NCBI RefSeq assembly: GCF_014237835.1
Contig: NZ_JACJVI010000001.1
Span: 556,218-620,217 of the forward strand
Direction: 5' to 3'
Length of the DNA stretch: 64,000 bases
From: Rhizobium sp. AQ_MP
GTDB taxonomy: Bacteria; Pseudomonadota; Alphaproteobacteria; Rhizobiales; Rhizobiaceae
Part shown: positions 1-8,887 of the stretch, piece after piece
How positions within the stretch are numbered: position 1 is the first letter of the stretch
Layout: each line of letters opens with the position of its first letter
The notes under the pieces: model-generated
What the model saw: only the letters and a program-made list of their open reading frames with translations
Told to the model about the DNA's origin: nothing
The model's database searches: none
Position numbers and translations under genes: made by a program

Positions 1-1
1 T

Positions 2-418
2 TGCCGCACACCGATGGTCTGGGACGATCATGCCGTCCAGGCCGGCTTCTCGACTGCTCAGAAGACTTGGTTGCCGATCCCGGTCGAGCATGTGCTGCGC
101 GCCGTCAACACGCAGGTCGGCAAGCCGGAAACGGTGCTGGAGCACTATCGCCGCTTTCTCGCCTTCCGCCGCCAGTATCCGGCCTTCGCCAAGGGCGACA
201 TCGTGTTCCACGACGCCGGCGAGGACCAGCTGGTTTATACCCGCGCATTCGGCAACGAGAAGCTGCTCTGCATCTTCAACATGAGCGCAGGGGCGACGTC
301 GATAGCCCTGCCGGCCGGGGAGTGGGTTGCCCTTGAGGGCCATGGCTTCGACAGTGCAGTCAACGATAACAAGGTAGAGTTGCCGGCTTGGGGCGCCTAT
401 TTCGCGCGTCACGCCTGA
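2..418 (+). CDS. aglA: Alpha-glucosidase (GH13), C-terminal fragment
   Basis: This is the last 138 codons of a gene that begins before the window. The reading frame is open from base 2 and stops at TGA 416-418. The visible part starts with a TPMVWD motif, which in GH13 alpha-glucosidases follows the catalytic barrel. The rest fits the short C-terminal beta domain of that family, ending in WGAYFARHA. The enzyme would hydrolyse alpha-glucosides such as sucrose, maltose or trehalose in the cytoplasm. The next gene starts 14 bases downstream on the same strand and encodes an Agl-type sugar transport ATPase. That is the aglA-aglK order of the rhizobial alpha-glucoside operon, and the gene symbol rests on this context. 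Confidence 0.8.
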   Translation, partial: CRTPMVWDDHAVQAGFSTAQKTWLPIPVEHVLRAVNTQVGKPETVLEHYRRFLAFRRQYPAFAKGDIVFHDAGEDQLVYTRAFGNEKLLCIFNMSAGATSIALPAGEWVALEGHGFDSAVNDNKVELPAWGAYFARHA

Positions 419-432
419 CAGGGGAGGTAAGC

Positions 433-1521
433 ATGACGGGTCTGGTTCTCAAGGACATCCGCAAGGCATACGGGCAGGTCAAGGTCCTGCACGGCATCGA
501 TCTGGAGATCAAGGAAGGCGAGTTCGTGGTCTTCGTCGGCCCGTCAGGCTGCGGCAAGTCCACGCTCTTGCGCATGATCGCCGGTCTTGAGGACATCACC
601 AGCGGCGAGATGTATATCGACGGCCAGCTCGTCAACGATGTGCCGCCGTCCAAGCGCGGTATCGCCATGGTCTTCCAGTCCTACGCGCTCTACCCGCATA
701 TGACGGTCTACGACAACATGGCCTTCGGAATGCGGATCGCCGGAGAGAGCAAGGAAGAGATCGACCGTCGCGTCCGCTCGGCCGCCAACATTCTGCAGCT
801 CGGCCCCTATCTCGATCGCCTTCCCAAGGCGCTATCCGGTGGCCAGCGCCAGCGCGTGGCCATCGGCCGTGCCATCTGCCGCAACCCCAAGGTCTTCCTC
901 TTCGACGAACCCTTGTCGAATCTTGACGCAGCGCTGCGTGTCGCAACGCGGATCGAGATCGCCAAGCTCAACGAGCAGATGGCCGATACGACGATGATCT
1001 ACGTCACCCACGACCAGGTCGAGGCGATGACGCTGGCGGACCGCATCGTCGTGCTCTCGGCCGGTCGCATCGAACAGGTCGGACCGCCGCTCGAGCTCTA
1101 CGAGCGCCCCGCCAATCTCTTCGTCGCCCGCTTCATCGGCTCGCCTGCCATGAATATCATGCCGGTCACCGTCATTGGCACGGGGGCCGAAACAAAGATC
1201 AAGCTGAAGGACGGCTCGGAAGTCACGGTCGATGTGGCCACCTCAGCCTCCGAACAGGGCAAGACCGCAAGCTTCGGTGTGCGCCCTGAAGATCTGGCGA
1301 TTGCCACCGGCGACGAGTTCCTCTTCGAGGGGGATGTCGAGATCGTCGAGGCGCTGGGCGAAGTTACGCTGCTTTATGTCAACGGTCCGGTCGAGGAAGA
1401 GCCTGTTGTCGTCAAGCTTCCTGGCATCGTGGATGTCAGGAAGGGCCAGAAGCTGCGCTTCTCCGCAGACAAGACCAAGCTCCACCTGTTCGACGCTGCA
1501 GGCCAGACCTACCGCCGGTGA
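433..1521 (+). CDS. aglK: Sugar ABC transporter ATP-binding protein (AglK/UgpC/MalK type)
   Basis: This is the ATPase subunit of a CUT1-type carbohydrate importer, probably for alpha-glucosides. In the 362-residue product I see Walker A GPSGCGKST (about 36-44), the signature LSGGQ (134-138), Walker B VFLFDEP (154-160) and the switch histidine in VTHDQ (about 193). A TOBE-type C-terminal region follows from about residue 240. The ATG at 433 is chosen over an upstream in-frame start because GGGGAGG ends a few bases before it and residue 1 then matches the family. Spacing to the alpha-glucosidase gene is 14 bases, so the two are co-transcribed. The permeases and binding protein would lie before the window. 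Confidence 0.92.
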   Translation: MTGLVLKDIRKAYGQVKVLHGIDLEIKEGEFVVFVGPSGCGKSTLLRMIAGLEDITSGEMYIDGQLVNDVPPSKRGIAMVFQSYALYPHMTVYDNMAFGMRIAGESKEEIDRRVRSAANILQLGPYLDRLPKALSGGQRQRVAIGRAICRNPKVFLFDEPLSNLDAALRVATRIEIAKLNEQMADTTMIYVTHDQVEAMTLADRIVVLSAGRIEQVGPPLELYERPANLFVARFIGSPAMNIMPVTVIGTGAETKIKLKDGSEVTVDVATSASEQGKTASFGVRPEDLAIATGDEFLFEGDVEIVEALGEVTLLYVNGPVEEEPVVVKLPGIVDVRKGQKLRFSADKTKLHLFDAAGQTYRR

Positions 1522-1630
1522 TGGCATTCGATCAACTTGCTTAAGGCCCTGTTATCCTTACCGATAGCGGGGCTTTTGGTGGCAGGGAATGGCCCTCTTC
1601 GCAACACCGACTGTTAAGCTGTCACTGCTA

Positions 1631-1660
1631 GTCTTTTGCTCATAACAACTGACAAAAGAC
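1631..1660. promoter_or_regulatory. Inverted repeat GTCTTTTG-N14-CAAAAGAC
   Basis: Two perfect 8-base arms separated by 14 bases lie in the gap before the PilZ-like gene. The right arm ends 13 bases before its first possible ATG. It could be an operator or an mRNA hairpin. No T-run follows, so it is not a typical terminator. Confidence 0.35.
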
Positions 1661-1673
1661 GAGGGCTTGAGCG

Positions 1674-2081
1674 ATGAGAACGGCAAGTGGCGGGTCTCAT
1701 TTCCTGAAGAAAGAGGAATCCTTCATGTACGACCGGGAGAACCGGTATCGCATGGAGGATACAATGAATGCCGGACGCCTCGAATACACCGAAAACGGCA
1801 TGACACACATGGCGGCGCGGCGCTGCGACGTCTTGCGCATCTCGCTCAGCGGCGCCGTGATCGGTCTCATCACCCAGGTCAATCTCCCCAAGCAGTTTTA
1901 CCTCGACATCCCGGATGCCCGTATCAACAAGGTAGGCGCGGTTTTGATGAAGACCTTCGCCAACAACACAGCCGAGATCCGCTTCCTGCGCCTGCTGACG
2001 CAGAAGGAGTTGGACCGCATCTTCGTGTTCTCCACGCATCCCGCCCATAAGGATCGCGTCCTCGACGTGCGCAGCTGGTAA
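1674..2081 (+). CDS. Small PilZ-like protein
   Basis: The product is 135 residues if it starts at 1674. In-frame ATGs at 1725 (MYDREN, preceded by AAGAGGAA) and 1764 (MNAGRL) are also plausible. From the middle onward it shows a divergent PilZ pattern: CDVLRISLSGA, then LPKQFYLDIPD, then AEIRFLR. This matches the rhizobial 'CdvrnIS.tGA...F.L.ip...VRFL' layout. The N-terminal RxxxR motif that contacts cyclic-di-GMP is not clear, so ligand binding is doubtful. The gene stands alone between aglK and an SDR gene, with a perfect inverted repeat upstream. The function is unknown. Confidence 0.65.
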   Translation: MRTASGGSHFLKKEESFMYDRENRYRMEDTMNAGRLEYTENGMTHMAARRCDVLRISLSGAVIGLITQVNLPKQFYLDIPDARINKVGAVLMKTFANNTAEIRFLRLLTQKELDRIFVFSTHPAHKDRVLDVRSW

Positions 2082-2203
2082 TATCGGACGAGCCCCGTTC
2101 TGAAGGTCGGTGTGGCGCAAGCTGCACCGGCCTTCAGCATTTCTGACTGGACTTCGGCACCAGGACCTTCGATCTTCCGGACACATTCAAGGGAGAATAT
2201 CGA

Positions 2204-2908
2204 ATGAGCACTCAAAAGGTAGCCATCGTCACGGCAGGGGGAAGCGGCATGGGGGCGGCGGCAGCACGCCGGCTGGCCGCCGATGGCTTCAAGCTCGCCA
2301 TCCTTTCCTCTTCCGGCAAGGGAGAGGCGATTGCCGCCGAGCTTGGAGGCTATGGCGTCACTGGCTCCAATCAGTCTCCGGAAGACCTTGCCCGCCTCGT
2401 TGACGGCACCATGGAGCGCTACGGTCGCATCGACGTGCTCGTCAACAGTGCCGGTCACGGGCCGCGTGCGCAGATCCTCGAGATCACCGACGAGCAGTGG
2501 GTGAAGGGCATGGATGTCTACCTGCTCAATGTCATCCGCCCGACGCGTCTCGTCACCCCGATCATGCAGCGCCAAAAATCCGGTGTGATCATCAACATTT
2601 CCACCGCCTGGGCCTTCGAGCCCTCATCGATGTTCCCGACATCGGCCGTCTTCCGCGCGGGCCTCGCATCCTTCACCAAGATCTTCGCCGACACCTATGC
2701 GGCCGAGAACATCCGGATGAATAACGTGCTGCCCGGATGGATCGACAGCCTGCCCGCAACCGAGGAACGACGCGATGGCGTGCCGATGAAACGCTATGGC
2801 ACCAGCGAGGAGATTGCGGCCACCATCGCCTTCCTCGCCTCCGAAGGCGCAGCCTACATCACCGGTCAGAACCTGAAGGTCGACGGCGGGTTAACCCGTC
2901 ACGTTTGA
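2204..2908 (+). CDS. SDR-family protein with altered catalytic motif
   Basis: This 234-residue Rossmann-fold protein follows the classical short-chain dehydrogenase layout: TAGGSGMG nucleotide loop (10-17), NSAG (81-84), IINIST near 130, LPGW near 177 and a C-terminal TGQNLKVDGG. The usual active-site YxxxK is not there: the aligned positions read SAVFR, so Tyr becomes Ser147 and Lys becomes Arg151. It may still bind NAD(P), but normal hydride-transfer chemistry is doubtful, and a substrate cannot be named. The RBS AGGGAGA precedes the ATG. The gene is monocistronic as far as can be seen. Confidence 0.85.
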   Translation: MSTQKVAIVTAGGSGMGAAAARRLAADGFKLAILSSSGKGEAIAAELGGYGVTGSNQSPEDLARLVDGTMERYGRIDVLVNSAGHGPRAQILEITDEQWVKGMDVYLLNVIRPTRLVTPIMQRQKSGVIINISTAWAFEPSSMFPTSAVFRAGLASFTKIFADTYAAENIRMNNVLPGWIDSLPATEERRDGVPMKRYGTSEEIAATIAFLASEGAAYITGQNLKVDGGLTRHV

Positions 2909-3093
2909 GACTATTTTGCGCCGGGCGCTCGGAATGTGACGAAATCCGCCCGGTGTAAACCTCTTGGTTACCAAACTTCTTCATTCTTTAGGGCAGTCGA
3001 CAGGACGGCCTTGCCACAACCCTGTCTCAGTAAGGCCGGTTTCTGTTGTTAGGCCGCCGGCTCCCAGAGTTTTGGTAAGCGAGTTCAAGTATC

Positions 3094-4425
3094 ATGGCGT
3101 CCTCGACCCGTAAGGTCACCGGCGGCAATGGCGTCGCCGTTCAAACGATGAAGTCGCGCAGGAAGACGCGCGGCTCCAGCCTGCCGACGGTCTTGGGCAT
3201 TGGACTGGCTTGCCTCTTTTGGGGCACCGCAAGCCTTGCTGTCTTCAAGGGCCTCTCCTCCTCCACCATCGAAGCTCCCGCGATCGCCGGCCACAGTCTG
3301 CCGAGGCCGGATCTTGCCCTGTCGAAGCCGCTCGCCCCGCGGGCGACAGCTAAACCTTCAGGCGATCTCGCCGCGCTCGACGAGATGCGGAACCGGTTCG
3401 CCGAAGCGATCGCCGCAACCGATCATCTGAGCCTGCTGATGCTGCCCGCCGCCATGCGGCTTGCCGAGGTCGACAAGTCCGACCGTCTGCTGCTGGCCCG
3501 TGTCGAAAGCGTGACGGACTCGCAGGCACTCGCGGTCCTGCGTGACGCACTCGTGCAGGCCGAAGCCGGCCGACAGCAGGCAGCACTTGTAACGGCCGCC
3601 CATGAGCGCCGCAGCGGTGTCGACGATATCGACAAGGCCATGACCGCCTCGATCGCTCGCGACGGCTCCACCGCGCCAACCGTCGCTCTCGGTTATGCTG
3701 CAACGCCAAGCGCCTCCGAGACGATGGCCGCTGCCGACCCGCGCCAGGAGCCCTTTGAAGAACTGCTGTCGGAGCCGCAGACCGAAGATCACGGCGCCCT
3801 GCCGGATGATGGTCCGGTGCCGGGTATGAAGCCGAAGGCGAAGCCGCGCGTCGAGCGCGTGCCGGCGCCCGAGGCACCGGTTGCGGCCGAAACGCCGGAG
3901 AAGCCGAAAAAGAAGACCCTGTTCGGGATGCTCGCCTATGCCAAGCCGGACAATCCGATCACCACGGACGACGGAGCAGGGGGCATCTTCAGCCGCAAGA
4001 ACAGCCTGCCCGGTCCGGGCAGCCGCATTGCCGTCTACGTCATCGAGGATGCCGTCGTCCACATGCCGAACGGCGAGAAGCTGCGCGCCCATTCCGGCCG
4101 CGGCCACATGCGCGACAATCCGAAATACGTGCACGTCAAGAACATGGGGCCGACGCCCCCGAACGTCTACAAGCTGCGTATGCGCGAAGCCCGCTTCCAC
4201 GGTGTCGAAGCGATCCGCATGAACCCTGTCGGTGATGCCAAGATGTACAATCGCGACGGTTTCCTGACCCACACCTTCCTGCTGCGGCGTCGTGGCGACA
4301 GCTCAGGCTGCGTGGTCTTCGAGGACTACAATCGCTTCCTGAACGCCTACAAACGCGGGCACGTACAGACCTTGATCGTCGTGCCTAGCATGCGCGATCT
4401 GCCAAAATACATGGCGATGCTCTGA
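3094..4425 (+). CDS. Membrane-anchored DUF2778/Tlde1-like L,D-transpeptidase-type protein
   Basis: The product has 443 residues. A basic N-terminus is followed by one membrane segment (about 31-52), a long Ala/Pro/Glu-rich linker that probably crosses the periplasm, and a C-terminal domain from about residue 285. That domain resembles DUF2778, now often called Tlde1. It holds LTHTFLLRRRG (His about 393) and GDSSGC (Cys about 406), which is the His...Ser-x-Gly-Cys arrangement of YkuD-type L,D-transpeptidases. It would act on peptidoglycan. Tlde1 is known as a type VI effector, but no T6SS gene is seen here, and the N-terminal anchor points to a housekeeping envelope role. Start 3094 has a weak RBS; ATG 3148 is possible. 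Confidence 0.75.
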   Translation: MASSTRKVTGGNGVAVQTMKSRRKTRGSSLPTVLGIGLACLFWGTASLAVFKGLSSSTIEAPAIAGHSLPRPDLALSKPLAPRATAKPSGDLAALDEMRNRFAEAIAATDHLSLLMLPAAMRLAEVDKSDRLLLARVESVTDSQALAVLRDALVQAEAGRQQAALVTAAHERRSGVDDIDKAMTASIARDGSTAPTVALGYAATPSASETMAAADPRQEPFEELLSEPQTEDHGALPDDGPVPGMKPKAKPRVERVPAPEAPVAAETPEKPKKKTLFGMLAYAKPDNPITTDDGAGGIFSRKNSLPGPGSRIAVYVIEDAVVHMPNGEKLRAHSGRGHMRDNPKYVHVKNMGPTPPNVYKLRMREARFHGVEAIRMNPVGDAKMYNRDGFLTHTFLLRRRGDSSGCVVFEDYNRFLNAYKRGHVQTLIVVPSMRDLPKYMAML

Positions 4426-4434
4426 CAGAAGAAT

Positions 4435-4461
4435 GGCCTCCGCGACATTGTCCCGGAGGCC
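4435..4461. terminator. Hairpin between convergent genes
   Basis: GGCCTCCG (4435-4442) pairs with CGGAGGCC (4454-4461), followed by a T-rich TTCTGGTTTT. It lies 10 bases after the DUF2778 stop and can serve as its terminator. The opposite-strand DUF4394 gene ends at 4517, so it may be read from both sides. Confidence 0.65.
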
Positions 4462-4516
4462 TTCTGGTTTTCGTGCCGGGTCTTGCCCCGACACGAGATC
4501 GCGGTGACCTTTTGGC

Positions 4517-5302
4517 TTACATCGCCGGGATCACGGTGATCGACTTGATCGCAGCAGGGGCGCCCGAGATGTCGCCGGCCTTCGTGGCTGCACCCGTTTC
4601 CAGGTTTACCGTGTAGAGCGCGCTGTCGGCGACCAGCCAGGCGGTGTTCTTGCCGTCGGCGCCGGCTTCGATGTCGAAGGCGTAGGTCTTCGGGCTGCCT
4701 TCGATGCCGAGCTTCCCGATCGCCTTCAGCGTGCCGTCATTCGGCTTGGTCTGCTGGATGAGCGCGCCGATCGTCGCGTCGATGTTGTACATCGCGGTCT
4801 TTTCGGGCTTGCCGGTCGAGTTCGTATAGGCCGCAGCGACGATGTTCGGGGTTTCGCCCTTGTGCATATCGCCCTCTTCGAAGGCAAGGCTGCCGTCGAC
4901 GGTTACGGCGCCTGTGTCGGGATGGACCCGGTGATTGGTCGTGCCTGTCATGTAGCGCAGGCGATCCGCTGCCGGGTTGAAGTTGACGATGACGGGTGCG
5001 TCACCGATCGTTAGCGGCTTGTCCATCTTGGCGACTTCGGTCGCGGCACCCGTGGACGTATCGATGGTGACGATCGCGTTCTCTGCGGTAACGCCGACGA
5101 TCGTCTTGTTGCCCGGGCGATAGTCGATGCCGACCAGACGGTCGACGCCGGTCACGTCCATCGACTTCACGGCATCGGGCGTGGCGGTATCGAACATCAC
5201 GAGGGTCTTGTCGCCTGCGAGACCGACGACCTGAGCGGCCTGCGCTCCGAAGGCCGTGAGTGCAGTTGCGGCAGCGAGGCTGAGGATACGGATGCTGGTC
5301 AT
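4517..5302 (-). CDS. Secreted DUF4394 protein
   Basis: The 261-residue product begins with a clear signal peptide (MTSIRILSLAAATALTAFGAQA). The mature part is made of repeating segments such as VGLAGDKTLVMFDTATPD and LVGIDYRPGNKTIVGV, as expected for the predicted beta-propeller of the DUF4394 family. It should be periplasmic or extracellular. The start at 5302 is set by the signal peptide and a GGGAGAG ribosome site. The molecular role is unknown. It is divergent from an ECF sigma/anti-sigma pair, an arrangement that suggests it is a target of that sigma factor. Confidence 0.82.
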   Translation of the reverse strand: MTSIRILSLAAATALTAFGAQAAQVVGLAGDKTLVMFDTATPDAVKSMDVTGVDRLVGIDYRPGNKTIVGVTAENAIVTIDTSTGAATEVAKMDKPLTIGDAPVIVNFNPAADRLRYMTGTTNHRVHPDTGAVTVDGSLAFEEGDMHKGETPNIVAAAYTNSTGKPEKTAMYNIDATIGALIQQTKPNDGTLKAIGKLGIEGSPKTYAFDIEAGADGKNTAWLVADSALYTVNLETGAATKAGDISGAPAAIKSITVIPAM

Positions 5303-5356
5303 GAAACTCTCCCAATTGAATGGCGGCGACACCGGTCTGGTGCCTCCTGATCTCAA

Positions 5357-5433
5357 GACACGCGGCAGATGCCGATTGGATGCAGGCGTCAGAAGTTTTT
5401 TTCTTCTGCATCCAGAAATCGTCCTCGCGTGTC
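5357..5433. promoter_or_regulatory. Nested palindromes in the DUF4394/sigma intergenic region
   Basis: Outer arms GACACGCG (5357-5364) and CGCGTGTC (5426-5433) are a perfect inverted repeat. Inside them lies a second one, GGATGC (5378-5383) with GCATCC (5408-5413), and AGAAG/CTTCT flanking a T-run. The element sits between two divergent transcription units that are probably co-regulated. Confidence 0.4.
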
Positions 5434-5562
5434 TCTGAAATGAAGGAGAAACTCATGGAAGTGCCGATAACGAGTGGCAGTTCTTCAGCGGGTGCATGTC
5501 GTACAGGTTGCCAAATCAGACGGGTGAGCTACTTTCCGCGCAGGTTCTTGGAAGGAAGCTGG

Positions 5563-6114
5563 ATGGAGAATGAGCAAGATAAGCTCGGTGCGGCGCTGAA
5601 AGCTTGTGCCGCAGGGGATCGCAAGGGCCTGGCCTTGATCTACGAAAGCGAGGCCGCGCGTATGGTCACGGTGGCTGAGCGGATCTTGCGTCGTCACGAC
5701 CTGGCGGAGGAGATCGTTCAGGAGGCCTTTCTTCAAATCTGGAACAAGGCCTGGCAGTACGATCCGTCGCGCGGCTCCGCGCGCGGATGGATCTTTGCAA
5801 TTGTTCGGTCACGCTCGCTGAATGCGCTCCGGGATGGAGGGCGTGAGGATTTGACCGAGACGGACAGCCTCGAGCGGCTGCAGGACGAGAGCGCGGATGC
5901 TCTTTATCACGATCTCTTCGATCAGCTCGATACAGCAAGTCGCCTTCGGGCCTGCCTCGGACGGCTCGACGGGCTGCGTCGCAAGACGGTCATGATGGCT
6001 TACGTCTCCGGCTACAGCCACGGTGAGATCGCCGGCCGCCTGAGGCTGCCGCTCGGAACCGCCAAGGCCTGGATCCGCCGCTCGCTGGTGGCGTTGAGGG
6101 AGTGCATGGCATGA
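5563..6114 (+). CDS. ECF-type RNA polymerase sigma factor
   Basis: This 183-residue protein has only sigma regions 2 and 4. Region 2 runs from about residue 12 and includes DLAEEIVQEAFLQIW. Region 4 includes VMMAYVSGYSHGEIAGRL and PLGTAKAWIRRSL near the C-terminus. It would direct RNA polymerase to a small extracytoplasmic-stress regulon. ATG 5563 with GGAAG upstream puts region 2 at the usual distance from the N-terminus. An in-frame ATG at 5455 has a stronger AAGGAG site and would add 36 residues, so the true start needs checking. Its TGA overlaps the ATG of the next gene by four bases (ATGA), indicating translational coupling to the anti-sigma factor. Confidence 0.9.
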   Translation: MENEQDKLGAALKACAAGDRKGLALIYESEAARMVTVAERILRRHDLAEEIVQEAFLQIWNKAWQYDPSRGSARGWIFAIVRSRSLNALRDGGREDLTETDSLERLQDESADALYHDLFDQLDTASRLRACLGRLDGLRRKTVMMAYVSGYSHGEIAGRLRLPLGTAKAWIRRSLVALRECMA

Positions 6115-6818
6115 GCACATGGCACACTTTAGCCGAACGCGCCGATGCCTATGTTCTCGGACTGATGGACGAGGACGAGCATCGTTCGACCGAAACCGAA
6201 ATGGAACAGGACGAGAGCCTCGCCCGTGCCGTTGCGGTGTCGCGTGATAAGTTTTTGGAGCTCGATCTCGTCGGCCCGACGGCGAGCGTCTCTCCCGATC
6301 TCTGGGCGAGGATTGAACGACAGCTCGGCGCGCAGGAACGAAAGAAGAGCGCCACCGCTCCGCCAACAGCTGTCAATGACAATGGCCTCTCCTGGTGGCG
6401 AGGTTTCGGTCTGTCAGCTGCGGCCGCCTCACTCCTGCTCGTCGGCGCCCTGTCCTACACCCTTCTCCGCAGCGCGGAGCCACAGGTCATTGCCGTCCTG
6501 ATGAATGAACAGGGCGAGCCGGTGGTGATGATCGAGGATTTCGGCAATGACACGGCCAAGGTGATCCCGCTCTCAGATGTGTCCGTGGCAGCAGACCGGT
6601 CGCTGCAGCTCTGGACGCTGCCGTCGAGCGATACGGGACCGGTGTCGCTCGGCGTGCTCGACGGCTGGCGCACGTCCACCGTCAAGGGTCCGGATCTGCC
6701 TGGCCCGCTCGAAGAGCAACTCTACGAAATCACCGTGGAGCCGCTCGGTGGATCGCCGACGGGCAAGCCGACCGGTCCGATCCTGGGCAAGGGTTTTGCC
6801 AAGATGCCTCGTCCGTGA
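6111..6818 (+). CDS. Anti-sigma factor, RskA type
   Basis: The protein has 235 residues. The N-terminal cytoplasmic part contains ADAYVLGLMDEDE, typical of the anti-sigma domain that holds ECF sigma factors. One membrane segment (about 97-119) follows. The C-terminal periplasmic RskA-like domain contains LQLWTLPSS and SLGVLDG. It should sequester the sigma factor encoded immediately upstream and release it on an envelope signal. The start codon overlaps the sigma stop codon. No CxxC zinc motif is visible, so redox sensing by a ZAS site is unlikely. Confidence 0.88.
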   Translation: MSTWHTLAERADAYVLGLMDEDEHRSTETEMEQDESLARAVAVSRDKFLELDLVGPTASVSPDLWARIERQLGAQERKKSATAPPTAVNDNGLSWWRGFGLSAAAASLLLVGALSYTLLRSAEPQVIAVLMNEQGEPVVMIEDFGNDTAKVIPLSDVSVAADRSLQLWTLPSSDTGPVSLGVLDGWRTSTVKGPDLPGPLEEQLYEITVEPLGGSPTGKPTGPILGKGFAKMPRP

Positions 6819-6865
6819 AACAGTGTCGCGCCCACGTCATGCGGGCGCGATCCAAGCCTCTCGGC

Positions 6866-8662
6866 TCAGAATTCCTGCCACTCGTCCTGCTTGAGAGCGG
6901 CATTTCCATGCGTCTGGGCCGGGCGTGCCGGTGCGCGCCGGGGTGCTGCTGCCGGGGTGGACGGCGTGTGAGCGCGTGCGGCACCATGGGATGCTGACGC
7001 CGCACCCTGCTGGCCGGTATAATGCCTGCCGAGGGTAAAGCGGGAGATGAACTGACGAAGCCGCTGTGTTTCTGTGGCCAAGGTGGCGCTGGCAGCGTTG
7101 GACTCTTCCACCATGGCGGCGTTCTGCTGGGTGACCTGGTCCATTTGGTTGACTGCCGAGTTGACCTCGGAGAGGCCGGTTGCCTGTTCGCGAGCCGAGC
7201 TCGCAATGGCCTGCATGTGATCGTTGACCGCCACGATATTGTCCTGGATCGTCTTCAAGGCCTCGCCGGTCTCGCTGACCAGCTTCACGCCGTTCTTCAC
7301 CTCATCGGATGAATTGCGGATCAGCTCCTTGATCTCCTTGGCCGCCTGCGCCGAGCGCTGGGCGAGTTCCCGCACTTCCTGGGCGACGACCGCAAAGCCC
7401 TTGCCGGCTTCGCCGGCGCGAGCCGCTTCAACGCCGGCATTCAGCGCCAGAAGGTTGGTTTGGAACGCGATCTCATCGATCACCCCGATGATGTTCGAGA
7501 TCTGGTTCGACGACTGTTCGATGCGCGCCATGGCCCCCACGGCCTCAGCGACGATCTGGCCGGAGCGGGTTGCGCTCGTATCGGCGGCCTGGGTGGCGTG
7601 GCGGGCCTCTTCAGCACGCTTAGAGGCGTTGTTGACATTAACGGTGATCTCGTCGAGCGCCGCAGCCGTCTCCTCCAGTGAAGCCGCCTGCTGTTCGGTG
7701 CGCTTCGACAGGTCCTCGGCGCTCGAGCTGATCTCGCGGCTGCCGCTGTCGATCAGATCCGTCGACTGGGCGACCGCGCCGAGTGTCGTCGCAAGCTGGC
7801 TCACCGCTTCGTTCAGATTGGTCCGCAGCGACTCGAAATCCGGAGCGAAGGCTTTATCTATGTTGAAGCTGACATCGCCCTTGGCAAGACGTCCAAGCGC
7901 GTCGCCGATGGTGTCCACCGCGGTTACACGCTCCGTCACATCGGTTGCGAACTTGACTACCTTGGTCACGCGACCGCGGTCATCGAGGATCGGATTGTAG
8001 GAGGCGTTGATGACGACCTTCTTGCCGCCTTTCCCGTAGCGGGTGAATTCGGAAGCCTGAAACTTGCCGGCTCTCAACGCCGTCCAGAAGTCCTGATAGT
8101 CGGAGGTCCTGGCGTAGTCGGGATCGATGAAGAGGCTGTGATGTTTGCCCTTGATTTCGTCCATCCGGTAGCCGAGCGCATCGAGGAAATTCTGGTTTGC
8201 CGAGACCACCTCGCCCTCTGGCGTGAACTCGATGATGGCCTGCACGCGGCTGATGGCCTCCATCTGGTTCTGGAAGTCGAGGTTTTGCAGCCGCTCTTTT
8301 GCGTTTGCCCATTCCACGACGAAGCCCGTGGTTTTGGAGCCGCTCTTCAATGGCGTCACGATCAGATCGAAGGCCCGTTGGCCGACCCAGATGGTCGCCT
8401 TGTGCTGGTTCTGCAGGCTCGCCAGCATGTTGCGCTGGTGGCCCGGATTCTTGTGGAAGATGTCGATATTGCTGCCAATAAGCTTGTCGAAGTCGAAGCG
8501 CGGGAGTTCTTTCTTCAGGTCGCTCTCCGCTTCCTTGAGCAGTTCCTTCACCGAAGTATTCATATAACGGATATTGAGCTTCTCATCCGCAATCATGATA
8601 TTGGCAGTAATCACTTCCAGAGATTCGAGTTGCGCGCGGTTGCTATTGGACAGTCCGAACAT
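6866..8662 (-). CDS. Soluble PAS-containing methyl-accepting chemotaxis protein
   Basis: This 598-residue chemoreceptor has no membrane segment. Two PAS-like regions occupy about residues 10-120 and 130-250 (the second contains [15 protein letters not shown]), then a short HAMP-like linker and the signalling domain. The conserved hairpin tip [20 protein letters not shown] is present. The last residues are EWQEF, a CheR/CheB-tethering pentapeptide of the NWETF class. It probably senses an intracellular redox, oxygen or energy cue through a PAS cofactor and controls CheA. An AAAGGA ribosome site precedes the ATG. Confidence 0.92.
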   Translation of the reverse strand: MFGLSNSNRAQLESLEVITANIMIADEKLNIRYMNTSVKELLKEAESDLKKELPRFDFDKLIGSNIDIFHKNPGHQRNMLASLQNQHKATIWVGQRAFDLIVTPLKSGSKTTGFVVEWANAKERLQNLDFQNQMEAISRVQAIIEFTPEGEVVSANQNFLDALGYRMDEIKGKHHSLFIDPDYARTSDYQDFWTALRAGKFQASEFTRYGKGGKKVVINASYNPILDDRGRVTKVVKFATDVTERVTAVDTIGDALGRLAKGDVSFNIDKAFAPDFESLRTNLNEAVSQLATTLGAVAQSTDLIDSGSREISSSAEDLSKRTEQQAASLEETAAALDEITVNVNNASKRAEEARHATQAADTSATRSGQIVAEAVGAMARIEQSSNQISNIIGVIDEIAFQTNLLALNAGVEAARAGEAGKGFAVVAQEVRELAQRSAQAAKEIKELIRNSSDEVKNGVKLVSETGEALKTIQDNIVAVNDHMQAIASSAREQATGLSEVNSAVNQMDQVTQQNAAMVEESNAASATLATETQRLRQFISRFTLGRHYTGQQGAASASHGAARAHTPSTPAAAPRRAPARPAQTHGNAALKQDEWQEF

Positions 8663-8887
8663 ATTGCGTTGGTCCTTTGGCCACTTCGTGATGCTGTATC
8701 AGGGCGCGATCGCTAATGTAGACAAATGGCTGACAATCGGGCGCAGTGTCGTCGATTTGTATATCTTATTGATTTCGCGTGTCTTTCTGCATAAGGGTAT
8801 ACAAAATTAGCAGTAGCGAATTCGTTAATTCGGTCGGTCGAATGATGAATCCAAGACCAAAGTCCAATACTTGATCCCGCTTGGTAC

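Noticed and set aside
3094..4425. Type VI secretion locus suggested by the Tlde1-like domain
   Set aside because: No tss, hcp or vgrG gene and no immunity gene is present in the window, and the protein has a membrane anchor.
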